Under the pieces are notes generated by a model that did not search any database, had not been told where the DNA came from, and saw only the letters and a program-made list of their open reading frames with translations. 5,706 nt of DNA from an uncultured Zetaproteobacteria bacterium. Its GTDB lineage: Bacteria > Pseudomonadota > Zetaproteobacteria > Mariprofundales > Mariprofundaceae. A program made the translations under genes and the position numbers. The DNA lies in assembly GCA_913056285.1 (NCBI GenBank), contig CAJXNE010000134.1, forward strand, positions 1-5,706, read 5' to 3'. Positions 1-5,706 of the stretch are shown piece by piece. Position 1 is the first letter of the stretch. Each line of letters starts with the position of its first letter.

Positions 1-60
1 CTTGCCTGCCGGAACCTTAGCGCTTCTGATCTTAACGTCTGAAAGATTGCCAGTGCTCAT
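1..60 (-). CDS. int: Tyrosine recombinase (P4-type integrase), N-terminal 20 codons, runs off window
   Basis: Seen: an ATG at 60-58 opens a frame that stays open to the window edge. Its residues include the stretch LSDVKIRSAKVPAGK, which resembles the start of the N-terminal arm-DNA-binding domain (DUF4102) of P4-like tyrosine integrases, where an LTD/LSDxKIRxAK motif comes first. A purine-rich ribosome binding site, AAGGGGGT at 72-65, sits 4 bases upstream. Known of the family: full proteins are about 400 aa, with the arm domain, a core-binding domain and a C-terminal catalytic domain using Arg-His-Arg-Tyr. They insert mobile elements into the 3' end of tRNA genes. Context supports this, because the gene lies just downstream of tRNA-Ser in the same direction, behind its own promoter and a repeat cluster. 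The catalytic domain is outside the window, so whether the gene is intact cannot be judged. Confidence 0.8.
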   Translation of the reverse strand, partial: MSTGNLSDVKIRSAKVPAGK

Positions 61-72
61 TTTCACCCCCTT

Positions 73-136
73 TGACGGTATCAGGGTGTTGGTAAGCGTT
101 CGATACCGTCATATATACCGCCATAGGTGACGGTAT
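73..136. repeat. Four-copy 9-bp repeat cluster in the int leader, candidate arm-type or operator sites
   Basis: The 9-mer ATACCG(T/C)CA occurs at 103-111 and 115-123 on the plus strand, and as its complement TGACGGTAT at 73-81 and 128-136. The outer-left and first inner copies form a perfect 10-bp inverted repeat (73-82 with 102-111). The 115-123 and 128-136 copies form a 9-bp inverted repeat with one mismatch and a 4-bp gap. The two direct copies are 12 bp apart, near one helical turn. The cluster lies between the int promoter and int start. Inference: binding sites for the integrase arm domain or an excisionase, or an operator for int autoregulation. The repeats are certain; their function is inferred. 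Confidence 0.7.
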
Positions 137-146
137 GTAGGCGGAC

Positions 147-176
147 AGTATAGGACGCCATAAAACAATATGGCAA
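147..176 (-). promoter_or_regulatory. Sigma-70-like promoter for int
   Basis: On the minus strand a -35-like TTGCCA (176-171) is followed by an 18-bp spacer and a -10-like TATACT (152-147). Transcription would start near 140, giving an int leader of about 80 nt that contains all four 9-bp repeats. It begins right after the terminator behind tRNA-Ser, which fits an independent int transcription unit. No start-site data; identified by consensus match only. Confidence 0.5.
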
Positions 177-177
177 G

Positions 178-207
178 AAAAAAACCTGCAAACACTAGGC
201 TTACAGG
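178..207 (-). terminator. Rho-independent terminator after tRNA-Ser
   Basis: On the minus strand CCTGTAAG (207-200) pairs with TTTGCAGG (192-185), giving about 8 pairs including two G-U pairs, around a 7-nt loop (199-193). A run of seven T follows directly (184-178). It would end transcripts coming from dnaE-accA-tRNA-Ser before the int promoter. The stem is only moderately G+C rich, but the unbroken T tract makes the call solid. Confidence 0.75.
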
Positions 208-236
208 CTCTTATCGGACATCGCTATACTCTTATA

Positions 237-264
237 TGGCGGAGAGGGTGGGATTCGAACCCAC
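237..264. other. Probable attachment site (att) in the 3' end of tRNA-Ser
   Basis: The T arm, acceptor 3' strand, discriminator and CCA of the tRNA gene occupy this stretch, and an integrase gene starts 177 bases beyond. P4-type integrases generally recombine within the tRNA 3' half and restore it with an element-borne copy. The limits given are the T arm to CCA and are an estimate; the true core can only be set by finding the second copy at the far end of the element, outside this window. Confidence 0.5.
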
Positions 265-330
265 GTGGGGCCGTTAAACCCCCAACCGATTTCGAGTCGG
301 TGCCGTTATGACCACTTCGAATACCTCTCC
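237..330 (-). tRNA. tRNA-Ser(CGA)
   Basis: Decodes UCG serine codons. The acceptor strand GGAGAGG (330-324) pairs fully with CCTCTCC (247-241), followed by discriminator G (240) and an encoded CCA (239-237). The anticodon stem ACCGA/TCGGT encloses loop CTCGAAA with anticodon CGA at 294-292. A long class II variable arm has a 5-bp stem TGGGG/CCCCA, as expected for serine. The T arm is GTGGG-TTCGAAT-CCCAC (264-248). The D stem is short, best drawn as UCG/CGG with one G-U pair, and the D loop retains the conserved GG. The gene starts 21 bases after the accA stop with no clear promoter of its own, so read-through from accA is likely. It is the probable insertion target of the neighbouring integrase. 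Confidence 0.95.
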
Positions 331-351
331 ATGTAACAGTTCATAAACCAG

Positions 352-1311
352 CTATGTATCGCTGAACTGTCCTATATGACGCAACCGTTCAGCCCGCTGA
401 GCCAATAAAGCATCCAAAGGCTGCGCAAGGAGCTCATTTAATGCCTGCTCCAGCGTTTCTGCAATACTATCGGCTGCACCTTCAATATTACGATGTGCGC
501 CCTCTTTGGGTTCCGGAATAATCGCGTCAATCAGACCTAAACTTTTCAAATCAGTTGCCGTGGGCTTCAATGCTTCTGCTGCTTCGTTGGCAAACGCCCT
601 GTCGCGCCAGAGAATGGCCGCACACCCTTCCGGTGAAATGACCGAATAGGTCGAAAACTGCTGCATATACATGCGATCTCCTACGCCGATGGCCAGTGCG
701 CCTCCGGAACCGCCTTCGCCAATGACTGTGCAAATCACCGGCACCTTGAGCGCCGCTAACTCCTGCAAGTTGCGGGCAATCGCTTCACTCTGCCCACGCT
801 CTTCAGCATCAATGCCCGGCCATGCACCGGCAGTATCAATAAAGGTCAGCACTGGCATCTCAAAACGTTCAGCCAGTTTAAACAGGCGCAACGCCTTGCG
901 GTACCCCTCGGGACGAGGCATACCGAAATTGCGTTTTAATTTCTCTTTGGTATCTCGTCCTTTCTGATGACCAACCACCATCACGCTTTTACCGCGAAAA
1001 TTGGCAATACCACCTACAATGGCCGCATCATCAAAAAAAGCTCGATCACCATGCAGTTCCTGAAAATCATCAAAAATGAGTGGCATATAATCCAGGATAT
1101 AAGGGCGATCAGGGTGACGCGACAGCTGGCAAACCTGGGCTCGGGTGGCATTGCTGAAAATCTGTTCAATCAATTTGTCGCGTTTCTCGTTCAGACGCTC
1201 GACTTCCTCGGCAATATTGATGCCGGAACCGGAACCCATGCCCGACAAATCCTCAATTTTCGATGTCAATTCAGCAATCGGACGTTCAAATTCAAGATAA
1301 CTGTATGCCAC
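352..1311 (-). CDS. accA: Acetyl-CoA carboxylase carboxyltransferase subunit alpha
   Basis: AccA pairs with AccD in the cytoplasmic carboxyltransferase that moves a carboxyl group from carboxybiotin on AccB to acetyl-CoA, giving malonyl-CoA, the committed step of fatty-acid synthesis. The 319-aa length equals that of the E. coli protein. Visible family signatures are GHQKGRDTKEK (114-124), the FGMPRPEGYRKALR block (129-142), FIDTAGAWPGIDAEERGQ (157-174) and EGGSGGALAIG (199-209), whose glycine-rich turns belong to the crotonase-fold active site, then ISPEGCAAILWRD (225-237). The N-terminal 60 residues are helical and charged, as usual. The start is GTG (1311-1309), chosen because AAAGGAG lies 7 bases upstream and the N-terminus MAYSYLEFE(R) matches the family. 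It lies 23 bases after dnaE, so it is probably co-transcribed. No defects are seen. Confidence 0.97.
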   Translation of the reverse strand: MAYSYLEFERPIAELTSKIEDLSGMGSGSGINIAEEVERLNEKRDKLIEQIFSNATRAQVCQLSRHPDRPYILDYMPLIFDDFQELHGDRAFFDDAAIVGGIANFRGKSVMVVGHQKGRDTKEKLKRNFGMPRPEGYRKALRLFKLAERFEMPVLTFIDTAGAWPGIDAEERGQSEAIARNLQELAALKVPVICTVIGEGGSGGALAIGVGDRMYMQQFSTYSVISPEGCAAILWRDRAFANEAAEALKPTATDLKSLGLIDAIIPEPKEGAHRNIEGAADSIAETLEQALNELLAQPLDALLAQRAERLRHIGQFSDT

Positions 1312-1318
1312 TATGATT

Positions 1319-1325
1319 CTCCTTT
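1319..1325 (-). promoter_or_regulatory. Ribosome binding site setting the accA GTG start
   Basis: AAAGGAG on the minus strand lies 7 bases before the GTG at 1311-1309, inside the 23-base dnaE-accA gap. It supports the GTG start, since no ATG in this frame is better placed. Confidence 0.8.
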
Positions 1326-1334
1326 AATCCGGAT

Positions 1335-4300
1335 TCAACTACCCCGGCGCACCTGCTGTTTACGTGGCGGCTGCCACGACTTGCAACGCAAATGCACCGC
1401 TTCTGTGCCAAAACGCGCATCCAGTTGCGTCTTCACGTCATCGGACCATTCGATGCACGGGCCGGTTCTCAGAACCGCAACACTAGCGTCAGGTAGACGC
1501 ACATGGAATGAAAGACGCGCCTTGCCCCCCTGAGCAGCGCTTTTCAGGCGTGCCAGCGTCACTTCATCCCAGGCTATACTGGCGGCGGAAATCTGAATTT
1601 CAGCAACCAGCGTCGGCATAATTAAATCCAGTGCGGTGATGGCTTCGGCCACCAGCGTCGGTTCATCGCCACGCGATTTATCCACCCTTGCCGCCACCAG
1701 CAACGGCGTATCGGCCGCCAGCAGCTCGGCGGATTCACTGAAGAGCTTGGCAAAACAAACCATCTCCGCTTGTCCATGTAAATCTTCCAGTTGAACAAAT
1801 GCCATGGTGCCGCGCCCGCCGTGATATTGACGGATGCCGGATACGCCGACAGGAATAACCACCTGCGCACCATCTTCATGCTCGGCCAACTGGCTTAAAT
1901 TGCAGTCGCCCAGCCCGGTAGAGCGATTCAAATATGCCTCTAAGGGATGGCCGGTCAGATAAAATCCGAGCACTTCGCGTTCGGCCTGCAAACACTCGCC
2001 CGGGCTCCAGACCTGCGTCAGCGGAAAGCCACCGCCATGTTCCGGCTCAGCCATCTCGAACAGGGCGGACTGATTGGAGGCGAATTCTTTGCGCTTGCGG
2101 CCCAGTTGTTCCATCGTATCCGCCAGCCCTTCCAGCGCAGCGCGTTGATGCGGAATCAAATCTTTCAACGCACCGGCCTTGACCATCGCTTCGAGAATAC
2201 GCTTATTCAGGGTGCGTGGAGGACTGCGCATCATCAGGTTTTCAAAGTCATCAAAAGCGCCATTGCTGTGCCGTTCAGCCACCACAGCGCGAATGGCAGC
2301 CTCGCCCACGCCCTTGATGGCTCCTAAACCATAACGAATGGCGTTATTTTCCGGCCTGAATTCCCAGTCCGATGCATTGATATGCGGCGGCAACACCTCG
2401 ATTTTCATATTCCGGCAATCCGCCACCAGCGTAGCGATTTTATCGGTATTACCCATATCACAGGACATCGTAGCGGCCATAAATGCCTGCGGAAAATGAG
2501 CCTTAAGATAAGCGGTTTGATAAGAAATTAACGCATAGGCGGCGGAATGGGATTTGTTGAAGCCGTAACCGGCGAATTTCTCCATCAGATCGAAAATCTG
2601 TTCGGCCTTGTCCAGATTCACGTTCTGATCTTTGGCACCAGCCATGAAAATCTTGCGCTGCTTGGCCATCTCTTCGGGTTTTTTCTTACCCATGGCGCGG
2701 CGCAACATATCGGCCTGACCGAGTGAAAAGCCTGCCAGTTTCTGAGCGATCTGCATTACCTGTTCCTGATACAGAATCACCCCGTTGGTTTCCTGCAGAA
2801 TCGGCTTTAACTGCGGCAACAGGTAAACGATATCCTGACGTCCGTGTTTGCACTCGATAAAGGTATCCACCATGCCCGATTCAAGCGGGCCGGGACGATA
2901 CAACGCCACCAGCGCGATAATATCTTCAAAGCAATCAGGCAATAAACGGGTAAGCAGATCACGCATGCCTGACGATTCCACCTGAAACACCGCACTGGTA
3001 TGCCCAGCCTGCATCAGTTTGAATGTGGGCAGATCATGCATTGGAATCGTAGTGATATCGAAACACTGTGCTGCAGGTCGCGAGTCGTATTGCTTGATTA
3101 ATTTGCACGCCAGATCAATCACGGTAAGCGTTTTTAGTCCCAGAAAATCGAACTTGATCAGGCCGGTTTTTTCAACGTGGGCCATATCCCATTGTACGAC
3201 CTTGCCCTCTTCACCAGCCACTTTGAACAGCGGCGCAGTTTCGGTTAAAGGTTCACGGCTGATAATCACGCCGGCAGCATGTTTGCCGGCATTGCGATGA
3301 CGCCCTTCCAGCCGTCTGGCCAACTCGAACAAACGCGCCACTTCATTATCCTGCTCAATCATTTTGGCCAGCTTGGGTTCATCAACCAGTGCCTTTTCCA
3401 GCGTCATTTTCAGATCGTTGGGAACCAGCTTGGCGATGGTATTCACTTTGGCCAGTTCCATATCCAGCACGCGCCCGACATCGCGAATCACCGCCTTGGC
3501 CTTCATCGATCCGAAGGTGATGATCTGGGCAACTTTATCCTCGCCGTATTTGTCAGTAACGTAGCGAATCGCCTCCTCGCGCCGGTTCATGCAGAAATCA
3601 ATATCGAAATCGGGCATGGAAACACGTTCGGGATTAAGAAACCGCTCAAACAGAAGCCCATACTTGATCGGATCAAGGTCGGTAATCTTCAGACAATAGG
3701 CAACCAATGAGCCGGCGCCGGAACCACGCCCGGGGCCGACCGGAATGCCCTGATTTTTCGACCATTTGATAAAATCGGATACGATCAGAAAATAACCGGG
3801 AAACTTCATCTCTTCAATAATATCCAACTCGAAATTCAGACGATCATCATAAATCTTGCGATCGGCATCGGGAGCACCGGCAATAATAGCCGGCCAGCGT
3901 TCATCCAGCCCATCATTCGACTGCGCACGCATATAGGCGCTGAGTTCCAGTTCTTCAGGCGGTTGAAAATCTGGCAGTTGGTAATGCCCGAACTGCAGGT
4001 CTACATTGCAGCGGTTGGCGATATGAATGGTATTTTCCAGCGCTTCGGGGATATCCGCAAACAACTCGCTCATTTCTGCATACGATTTCATATAATATTC
4101 CGGCGTAAAATAACCGGATACATCATCACTCAGACTGCGATTCTGTTGTAGCGCCAGCATAGCTTTGAAAGCGTTAAAATCATCGCGTTCCTGAAAATGT
4201 GCGTTATTGGTAGCTGCCAGAGGAATATCCAACTCATGCGCCAGCGTAATCAACTGGCGATTCATATCCTCCTGACCGGATGCGCCATGGCGTTGCAATT

Positions 4301-4829
4301 CGAGAAAGAAGCAGTTCTCGCGGAACATGCTTTTGTAGGCCAACGCCGCTTGCCGTGCGCCCTGACGATCACCCTTTTGTATAAGTTGTTCCACTTCGCC
4401 ATTCCAGCCCGAGGAGAGTGCAATCAGACCATCGGAATATTCCGCCAGCAATGGCTTGCCGACACGTGGTTTGTAGTAGAAACCTTCCAGGTAGGAAATG
4501 GAAATCAGCTTGAGCAGGTTTTTCCAGCCGTGATTATTGCGCGCCAACAACACGATTTGCTGAAAGCGAGGCCCCCTGGGCCCTTCGGAAACGCGTTGAT
4601 GGTGATCATCACAAAGATAAACTTCGCAACCCAGAATCGGCTTGATGCCCATGCGCATTGCTTTGCTATAAAACTCGACCGCGCCGAACAAATTACCGTA
4701 ATCGGTTAAAGCCACGGCAGGTTGCTTCAGCTCCACAGCCTTGGCCAACATGCCATCCACCGTGGTGGTCGCCCCCAAAAGCGAAAAATCAGAGTGATTG
4801 TGCAGGTGGGCAAACGGAGTAAAACGCAT
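1335..4829 (-). CDS. dnaE: DNA polymerase III subunit alpha (replicative polymerase, DnaE1 type)
   Basis: Catalytic subunit of the chromosomal replicase, extending primers on both strands while bound to the beta clamp. The 1164-aa length is close to E. coli DnaE (1160). Domains in order: N-terminal PHP domain (about 5-280, with HLHNHSD at 8-14), C-family polymerase core with GPGRGSGAGS (366-374 region) and catalytic aspartates D407 and D409 in PDFDIDF plus D561 in KFDFLG (equivalent to E. coli D401, D403 and D555), YRPGP (644-648), a helix-hairpin-helix segment near 830-846, a clamp-binding motif QSALF (920-924), an OB fold (about 985-1065) and a C-terminal tau-binding-like region. Three PHP metal ligands look altered. 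The start at 4829 puts HLHNHSD at the expected distance, although no clear Shine-Dalgarno sequence precedes it. It is first in an operon with accA. Confidence 0.98.
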   Translation of the reverse strand: MRFTPFAHLHNHSDFSLLGATTTVDGMLAKAVELKQPAVALTDYGNLFGAVEFYSKAMRMGIKPILGCEVYLCDDHHQRVSEGPRGPRFQQIVLLARNNHGWKNLLKLISISYLEGFYYKPRVGKPLLAEYSDGLIALSSGWNGEVEQLIQKGDRQGARQAALAYKSMFRENCFFLELQRHGASGQEDMNRQLITLAHELDIPLAATNNAHFQERDDFNAFKAMLALQQNRSLSDDVSGYFTPEYYMKSYAEMSELFADIPEALENTIHIANRCNVDLQFGHYQLPDFQPPEELELSAYMRAQSNDGLDERWPAIIAGAPDADRKIYDDRLNFELDIIEEMKFPGYFLIVSDFIKWSKNQGIPVGPGRGSGAGSLVAYCLKITDLDPIKYGLLFERFLNPERVSMPDFDIDFCMNRREEAIRYVTDKYGEDKVAQIITFGSMKAKAVIRDVGRVLDMELAKVNTIAKLVPNDLKMTLEKALVDEPKLAKMIEQDNEVARLFELARRLEGRHRNAGKHAAGVIISREPLTETAPLFKVAGEEGKVVQWDMAHVEKTGLIKFDFLGLKTLTVIDLACKLIKQYDSRPAAQCFDITTIPMHDLPTFKLMQAGHTSAVFQVESSGMRDLLTRLLPDCFEDIIALVALYRPGPLESGMVDTFIECKHGRQDIVYLLPQLKPILQETNGVILYQEQVMQIAQKLAGFSLGQADMLRRAMGKKKPEEMAKQRKIFMAGAKDQNVNLDKAEQIFDLMEKFAGYGFNKSHSAAYALISYQTAYLKAHFPQAFMAATMSCDMGNTDKIATLVADCRNMKIEVLPPHINASDWEFRPENNAIRYGLGAIKGVGEAAIRAVVAERHSNGAFDDFENLMMRSPPRTLNKRILEAMVKAGALKDLIPHQRAALEGLADTMEQLGRKRKEFASNQSALFEMAEPEHGGGFPLTQVWSPGECLQAEREVLGFYLTGHPLEAYLNRSTGLGDCNLSQLAEHEDGAQVVIPVGVSGIRQYHGGRGTMAFVQLEDLHGQAEMVCFAKLFSESAELLAADTPLLVAARVDKSRGDEPTLVAEAITALDLIMPTLVAEIQISAASIAWDEVTLARLKSAAQGGKARLSFHVRLPDASVAVLRTGPCIEWSDDVKTQLDARFGTEAVHLRCKSWQPPRKQQVRRGS

Positions 4830-4864
4830 GCGGGGATCATAACTGCGGCCAGATCGTTTTGCAT

Positions 4865-4944
4865 CCGTCAGGAATAATAGGCTGGTTTACTGGCAACACA
4901 GGCTTGCATCATATACATCATTATCATTGCCGCATTCCTGACGG
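4865..4944. repeat. Perfect 11-bp inverted repeat upstream of dnaE
   Basis: CCGTCAGGAAT at 4865-4875 is exactly complementary to ATTCCTGACGG at 4934-4944, with 58 bases between. No T tract follows on either strand, so it is not an ordinary intrinsic terminator. The copy nearer dnaE touches the only -10-like hexamer in the gap. It could be a regulator site pair, a long-loop leader structure, or an element end. Confidence 0.6.
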
Positions 4945-5006
4945 GGACTTAGGCCAGAGAAGACCGCTAAACTGATAAGGCCGGAAATGCACCAGAGCAA
5001 CCTCTT

Positions 5007-5021
5007 GAGCCGTTGCGGCTC
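5007..5021. repeat. Short perfect hairpin GAGCCG-TTG-CGGCTC
   Basis: A 6-bp G+C-rich stem with a 3-base loop. Neither strand has a T run after it, so it is at most a weak or Rho-assisted terminator for the truncated glycosyltransferase transcript. Function unknown. Confidence 0.5.
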
Positions 5022-5112
5022 TCACCTTCTGTGCGGAATTTCATCAGGACCAGAAGCTGCCCAGCCTCAACAACAGGCCGGATATATGTATGCAACATTC
5101 CTTGCTTGCCGA

Positions 5113-5682
5113 TCAAACTTTATCCTTGCAACGCGGGACGGACCATATATGTCCCCGCATCATACACATAACTTGTCGGACAAATCCACCTATCTGTTTA
5201 AAACATTCTCGTCGATAAAACTTGGAAGCTCCGATTGCATTTTCATCACCACAGCCCTCGCTGACCAAGTCTCCATCTGTACCAACGAAATAAGGCTTCC
5301 CGCTGCAATTGCCAAGGCGAGGATTCTCATCCATTCGTAGCATCAGGGTTTCAAAATATTTGGGCGGCATGATCAAATCAAGATCGAGTTTGCAGATAAA
5401 ATCAAACTGATTCAGGTCAATAGCGTCGAAACCCGCATAAAATGCATCGATAACTCCAGGCCCAACGCTTCGGTGCCCCCGGTTTTTTCGGTTCACAATT
5501 TTTATCAGAGAGTGCTTTCTTGCGTATTCGATCAAAATATTTGGCGTTTCGTCAGTTGAGCCATCATCCACTATAACCCATAACGCAGGCAAGATGGACT
5601 GAGAAAGAACACTGTCCAGCGTTTTTCTCATAAAGTTTGCCTCATTTCGGCATGGCGAAATGATTACATAGTTACTTTTCAT
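5113..5682 (-). pseudogene. Family 2 glycosyltransferase, C-terminally truncated, probable remnant
   Basis: The 189-aa product begins with a GT-A nucleotide-sugar-binding fold: VIISPCRNEA (6-15), VDDGSTDET (38-46), a DxD-type metal motif in KLDLDL (98-103) and, towards the acceptor side, GASKFYRRECFKQIGGF (151-167). Such enzymes move a sugar from a nucleotide donor to surface polysaccharide or glycolipid acceptors. The start at 5682 is fixed by an in-frame stop 9 bases upstream; no clear ribosome binding site is seen. From memory, relatives are about 300 aa and continue after GGFVREVM with a WDGIDCH-like block. Here, after residue 172 (near 5166), the frame turns into an unrelated tail (CMMRGHIW onward) and stops. 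I found no remainder in other frames down to dnaE. Hand counts of several lines give about 41-43% G+C against about 50-53% in dnaE, suggesting transfer. A functional short protein is not excluded. Confidence 0.7.
5133..5158. repeat. Imperfect palindrome at the glycosyltransferase breakpoint
   Basis: GCGGGAC (5133-5139) is complementary to GTCCCCGC (5151-5158) with one bulged base. An alternative inner pairing joins GGAC (5140-5143) and GTCC (5151-5154). It lies within 10 bases of where the glycosyltransferase departs from its family. Its form recalls end palindromes of REP-type or IS200-like elements, but no element was identified. Confidence 0.45.
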
Positions 5683-5706
5683 ATGAAGTTATAGACGCCA
5701 AACTTT

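Larger units (their letters stand above)
4830..5112. other. Non-coding gap upstream of dnaE, with inverted repeats
   Basis: No credible gene is seen in 283 bases. It should hold the dnaE promoter. A -10-like TATTAT is present on the minus strand (4879-4874) but no convincing -35 stands at the proper distance, so no promoter is called. The bases just before the dnaE ATG (GATCCCCGC) lack a Shine-Dalgarno match. Two inverted repeats (4865-4944 and 5007-5021) lie inside, and a 9-bp inverted repeat brackets almost the whole gap. A plus-strand frame opens at 4987 but continues antisense into the glycosyltransferase and is not accepted. Confidence 0.6.

Noticed and set aside
208..235. CTCTTAT direct repeat (208-214 and 229-235) between tRNA-Ser and the terminator
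   Set aside because: Only 7 bp, two copies, A+T rich; expected by chance and not clearly tied to integration.
967..1533. Plus-strand open frame of 188 codons
   Set aside because: It is antisense to accA and dnaE, spans their junction and shows no recognisable domain. Both minus-strand genes are clear, so it is a shadow frame.
3279..3710. Plus-strand open frame of 143 codons opposite the polymerase core
   Set aside because: It covers the complement of the conserved catalytic PDFDIDF region; openness follows from dnaE codon constraints.
4197..4709. Plus-strand open frame of 170 codons opposite the PHP domain
   Set aside because: Antisense shadow of dnaE, with low-complexity composition and no family resemblance.
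4874..4902. TATTAT as a dnaE promoter -10 box
   Set aside because: No acceptable -35 hexamer at 15 to 18 bp spacing; left as a remark and not called as a promoter.
5007..5021. Hairpin considered as an intrinsic terminator for the glycosyltransferase
   Set aside because: No T tract follows on either strand, so it is listed only as a hairpin.
4987..5340. Plus-strand open frame of 117 codons in the dnaE upstream gap, with a weak AAGG before its ATG
   Set aside because: Two thirds of it is antisense to well-conserved glycosyltransferase codons, and the product shows no domain or membrane signature.

Overview
The window looks like a chromosomal segment from a Pseudomonadota (proteobacterial) genome of roughly 50% G+C. 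The evidence is a DnaE1-type DNA polymerase III alpha subunit of 1164 aa, directly followed by accA, the gene order of many Proteobacteria, with both proteins at the usual family length. The class cannot be settled by eye. Every convincing gene lies on the minus strand, so transcription runs from high to low coordinates.

Right to left: at 5113-5682 is a family 2 glycosyltransferase whose N-terminal two thirds looks normal but whose C-terminus is replaced by an unrelated 17-residue tail, so it is probably a remnant. It is more A+T rich than its neighbours. A 283-base non-coding gap (4830-5112) follows. It carries several inverted repeats and presumably the dnaE promoter. Next come dnaE (1335-4829) and accA (352-1311), 23 bases apart and almost certainly one operon linking replication and fatty-acid synthesis. 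A tRNA-Ser(CGA) gene (237-330) begins 21 bases after the accA stop.

The left 236 bases differ in character. After the tRNA 3' end come an intrinsic terminator (178-207), a sigma-70-like promoter (147-176), a cluster of four copies of a 9-bp repeat in both orientations (73-136), a good ribosome binding site, and the first 20 codons of a P4-type tyrosine integrase that runs off the window. This is the usual layout of the int end of an integrative element or genomic island inserted at a tRNA gene. The body of the element would lie to the left, outside the window.

I see no clearly new system. The points most worth following are the island junction with its leader repeats, the broken glycosyltransferase with a possible small inserted element between it and dnaE, and a polymerase PHP domain that appears to have lost several metal ligands.
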